Assembly: GCF_004123845.1 (NCBI RefSeq)
Contig: NZ_NBDP01000018.1
Location: 1-64,000, forward strand
DNA from: Allobosea sp. Tri-44
GTDB lineage: Bacteria > Pseudomonadota > Alphaproteobacteria > Rhizobiales > Beijerinckiaceae
Length of the DNA stretch: 64,000 nt
Direction: 5' to 3'
Part shown: positions 62,061 to 64,000 of the stretch, piece by piece
Numbering within the stretch: the stretch's first letter is position 1
How the letters are laid out: each line of letters begins with the position of its first letter
Translations under genes and position numbers: made by a program
Notes under the pieces: model-generated
Told to the model about the DNA's origin: nothing
The model's database searches: none
What the model saw: only the letters and a program-made list of their open reading frames with translations

Positions 62061-62615
62061 TCAGCCGTTGAAGCCGCCGTCTTCGAGGAAGCGCTGCTCC
62101 TCGGTCGAGCTCTGCCGGCCGAGGACGGCGTTGCGATGCGGGAAGCGGCCGAAATCGCGGATGATGTCGCGGTGGATGACGGCGTATTTGGTCGAGTCGT
62201 CGTCGCCCGAGGCCTTGGTCAGGTCGACGCAGCGCTCCTGATCGGCGAGAGCCTCGGAATGCATGAACGGCATATAGAGGAAGCGGCGCTCGGGATTGTG
62301 GAAGGCCTCATCGAAGCCGCGCGCGATCGCCCGGCCGGCGACTTCGCGCGCGAGTGCGTCGGCTGCGAAAGCGTGAGCCGAGCCGCGATGCAGGTTGCGC
62401 GGGAACTGGTCGAGCAGGATCAGCAGCGCATAGACGCCCTCCGGCGTCTCTTCCCAATCGGAGAGCTCGCCGCGTGCGGCTGTGTCGACCAGCGGCCGGA
62501 ATCGCCGGGCGATCTCGGTGTCGAAGGCATCGTCCTTGGCGAACCATTTGTCCGGACCGGCCTCGCGCCAGAAGGCGAGGACCTCGGCGGCGGCAGGCGG
62601 GATAGGCTGTGTCAT
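62061..62615 (-). CDS. DUF924-family protein
   Basis: A 184-residue helical protein: AEVLAFWREAGPDKWFAKDDAFDTEIARRFRPLVDTAARGELSDW, then LILLDQFPRNLHRGSAHAFAADALA and FLYMPFMHSEALADQERCVDLTK. All belong to DUF924, whose members are related to tetratricopeptide-like proteins of unknown action. The ATG 62615 has GGAGCGAG upstream; the frame beyond it was rejected. It ends next to the HAD stop with no spacer. Confidence 0.9.
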   Translation of the reverse strand: MTQPIPPAAAEVLAFWREAGPDKWFAKDDAFDTEIARRFRPLVDTAARGELSDWEETPEGVYALLILLDQFPRNLHRGSAHAFAADALAREVAGRAIARGFDEAFHNPERRFLYMPFMHSEALADQERCVDLTKASGDDDSTKYAVIHRDIIRDFGRFPHRNAVLGRQSSTEEQRFLEDGGFNG

Positions 62616-62762
62616 AACTCGCTCCGGATCAGGCATTCTCTCGGAGGAAGATATAGGTGTGCTGACGGCGTGCGGGCGTTGAATTTTCTCCCGCGTACCC
62701 TTGCGCCCCGGCAAGCCGTGCGGTAGATGCCAGAACCGTAACGTACGGTACTCTCCGGATCG

Positions 62763-63431
62763 ATGAGCGAACCCGCAACCCATAGCCAAGGTGAGGCGCT
62801 GAGCGAGCGGCAGCAAGCCGTGCTCGACGCCGTGCTGGCGTTGATGGTGGAGCAGGGCGACCAGCTCACCATGACGGCCGTCGCCCGCCGCGCGAGCTGC
62901 TCGAAAGAGACGCTGTACAAATGGTTCGGCGATCGCGACGGGCTGCTGACCGCGACCGTGCAATGGCAGGCGTCCAAGGTCCGGGCCGATAACTACGATC
63001 GCCAGGCGCTCGATGCAGCGACGCTGCGCAAGTGCCTGCGGGATTTCGCCGAGAACTGGCTCACCGTGATCACGAGCCAGACGTCGATCGCGCTCAATCG
63101 CGCTGCCATTGGGCATGCCGCCTCGGGCAAGAGCAATCTAGGCGGCATCGTGCTGGCAAACGGGCGTTTCGCCATAGGCGAGCGGTTGAAGCCGGTTCTG
63201 GAAGCTGGTCGCGCCGCAGGACTGCTCACCTTCGACGACGCCGAGACGGCGTTCCGCACCTTCTTCGGTCTGGTCGGACGCGACGTCCAGATCAGGCTGC
63301 TGCTGGGCGATGCGCTCGTCTCGGGAAAGGCCGAAATCCAGCGCGACGCCGCGCGCGCCACCGACCAGTTCCTCGCACTTCACGGACGGCATGAGCATGT
63401 TGCGCAAAAGTGGGAACCACTTTTGCGATGA
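62763..63431 (+). CDS. TetR/AcrR-family transcriptional regulator
   Basis: A 222-residue regulator with the N-terminal HTH (ERQQAVLDAVLALMVEQGDQLTMTAVARRASCSKETLYKWFGDRDGLLTATV) and a helical ligand-binding part. Its last dozen residues (HVAQKWEPLLR and neighbours) are encoded by a dispersed palindromic repeat, so the original stop may have been lost. It precedes ilvC and DUF924 is divergent. The effector is unknown. Atypical in that the C-terminal end is formed by repeat DNA. Confidence 0.9.
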   Translation: MSEPATHSQGEALSERQQAVLDAVLALMVEQGDQLTMTAVARRASCSKETLYKWFGDRDGLLTATVQWQASKVRADNYDRQALDAATLRKCLRDFAENWLTVITSQTSIALNRAAIGHAASGKSNLGGIVLANGRFAIGERLKPVLEAGRAAGLLTFDDAETAFRTFFGLVGRDVQIRLLLGDALVSGKAEIQRDAARATDQFLALHGRHEHVAQKWEPLLR

Positions 63432-63441
63432 GAACATGCTC
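63393..63441. repeat. Rhizobiales-type palindromic repeat at the end of the TetR gene
   Basis: GAGCATGTTGCGC and its partner TGAGAACATGCTC enclose AAAAGTGGGAACCACTTTT. Alignment with 50921-50969 (GAGCAGGATGCG...AAAAGTGGGAACCGGTTTT...CCTGCTC) shows the same family. It overlaps the last 13 codons and the stop of the TetR gene. Confidence 0.85.
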
Positions 63442-63557
63442 AGCTTTTTGGTTTGCGCGAATTCTTCTCGTTCGGCGGAGCCGGCCGAACGGAAAGCGCG
63501 CTAGCGCCGTACCGAAAGCCTGAAGCCCAGAATCCAACCCAAGGAAGGACGCATCCA

Positions 63558-64000
63558 ATGCGCGTTTATTACGATCGCGACGCCGACATCAACCTGATCA
63601 AGGGCAAGAAGGTCTGCATCGTCGGCTACGGCTCGCAGGGCCATGCCCACGCGCTCAACCTGCGCGATTCCGGCGTCAAGGACGTCATCATCGCGTTGAA
63701 GGCCGGCTCGGCCACCCGCAAGAAGGCCGAAGAGGCTGGCTTCAAGGTCATGACCCCGTCCGAGGCCGCCAAGGTCTCCGACATCATGATGATGCTGACC
63801 CCTGACGAGCTGCAGGGCGACATCTACCGCGACGAGCTGCACGGCAACATGAAGGAAGGCGCTGCCCTTCTGTTCGCGCACGGCCTCAACGTCCACTTCA
63901 ATCTGATCGAGCCGCGCAAGGACCTCGACGTGCTGATGGTCGCGCCGAAGGGCCCTGGCCACACCGTCCGTTCCGAGTATCAGCGCGGCGGCGGCGTGCC
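63558..64000 (+). CDS. ilvC: Ketol-acid reductoisomerase (partial, cut by window edge)
   Basis: Second step of branched-chain amino acid synthesis; NADPH-dependent isomeroreductase. The first 147 residues are visible: [39 protein letters not shown] (Rossmann motif [10 protein letters not shown]), then [31 protein letters not shown] and [21 protein letters not shown]. Start ATG 63558 has GAAGGA upstream. Distance from ilvH is about 3.5 kb, so it probably has its own promoter in 63442-63540. Confidence 0.95.
   Translation, partial: MRVYYDRDADINLIKGKKVCIVGYGSQGHAHALNLRDSGVKDVIIALKAGSATRKKAEEAGFKVMTPSEAAKVSDIMMMLTPDELQGDIYRDELHGNMKEGAALLFAHGLNVHFNLIEPRKDLDVLMVAPKGPGHTVRSEYQRGGGV

Overview
The window looks like the chromosome of a high-GC alphaproteobacterium of the order Hyphomicrobiales (Rhizobiales), perhaps near Bosea or Methylobacteriaceae. 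That placement is inferred from content: a circularly permuted two-piece tmRNA, an alpha-type SspB, a fumC-DUF4169-ribbon-helix-helix block, betaine-lipid genes, and dispersed Rhizobiales-type palindromes. No rRNA or tRNA gene was seen. Most of the window is ordinary chromosome with conserved housekeeping genes; the left edge cuts an IS110 transposase and the right edge cuts ilvC.

Region by region. 1-9.2 kb: transposase tail, M24 aminopeptidase, two very small proteins, prmA, an SDR/HxlR divergent pair, hicBA toxin-antitoxin, uvrD-type helicase and a DUF2272 protein. 9.4-17.6 kb: AidB-like acyl-CoA dehydrogenase, msrB, btaAB (phosphorus-free betaine lipid synthesis), a two-pore-helix-type ion channel with a zinc ribbon tail, a YdeI-like protein, a thioesterase and a D-lactate dehydrogenase. 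17.7-27.9 kb: a large AsmA protein ending in a repeat-built coiled coil, lysE/argP, fumC and its small partners, sspB next to ssrA, a PepSY protein and thyA.

28.2-40.8 kb is the main accessory block: two divergent transcription units that together encode a biuret-hydrolase-like enzyme, an NCS2 permease, AtzG/AtzE, allophanate hydrolase, a GntR regulator, an AtzH/HpxZ-like protein and a complete peptide-type ABC importer. It reads as a scavenging pathway for a biuret- or carboxybiuret-like nitrogen compound, without a cyanuric acid hydrolase in the window. Related palindromic motifs occur in front of both the enzyme genes and the importer, which suggests shared control by the GntR protein.

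41.1-53.4 kb: an MFS transporter, cyoABCD with a SURF1 gene (bo3-type quinol oxidase), a GNAT enzyme, folA, hflKC, a DUF2065 protein, degP and a DHCW cupin. 53.4-64 kb: serB and miaA divergent, then a branched-chain amino acid locus. It begins with a well-formed transcription attenuator (leader peptide rich in Leu, Ile and Val), followed by ilvI. ilvI and ilvH are separated by a racemase, a VapBC-type module and a glutathione S-transferase, several joined by 4-base overlaps. Downstream are a small membrane protein, AraC, HAD, DUF924 and TetR genes, then ilvC.
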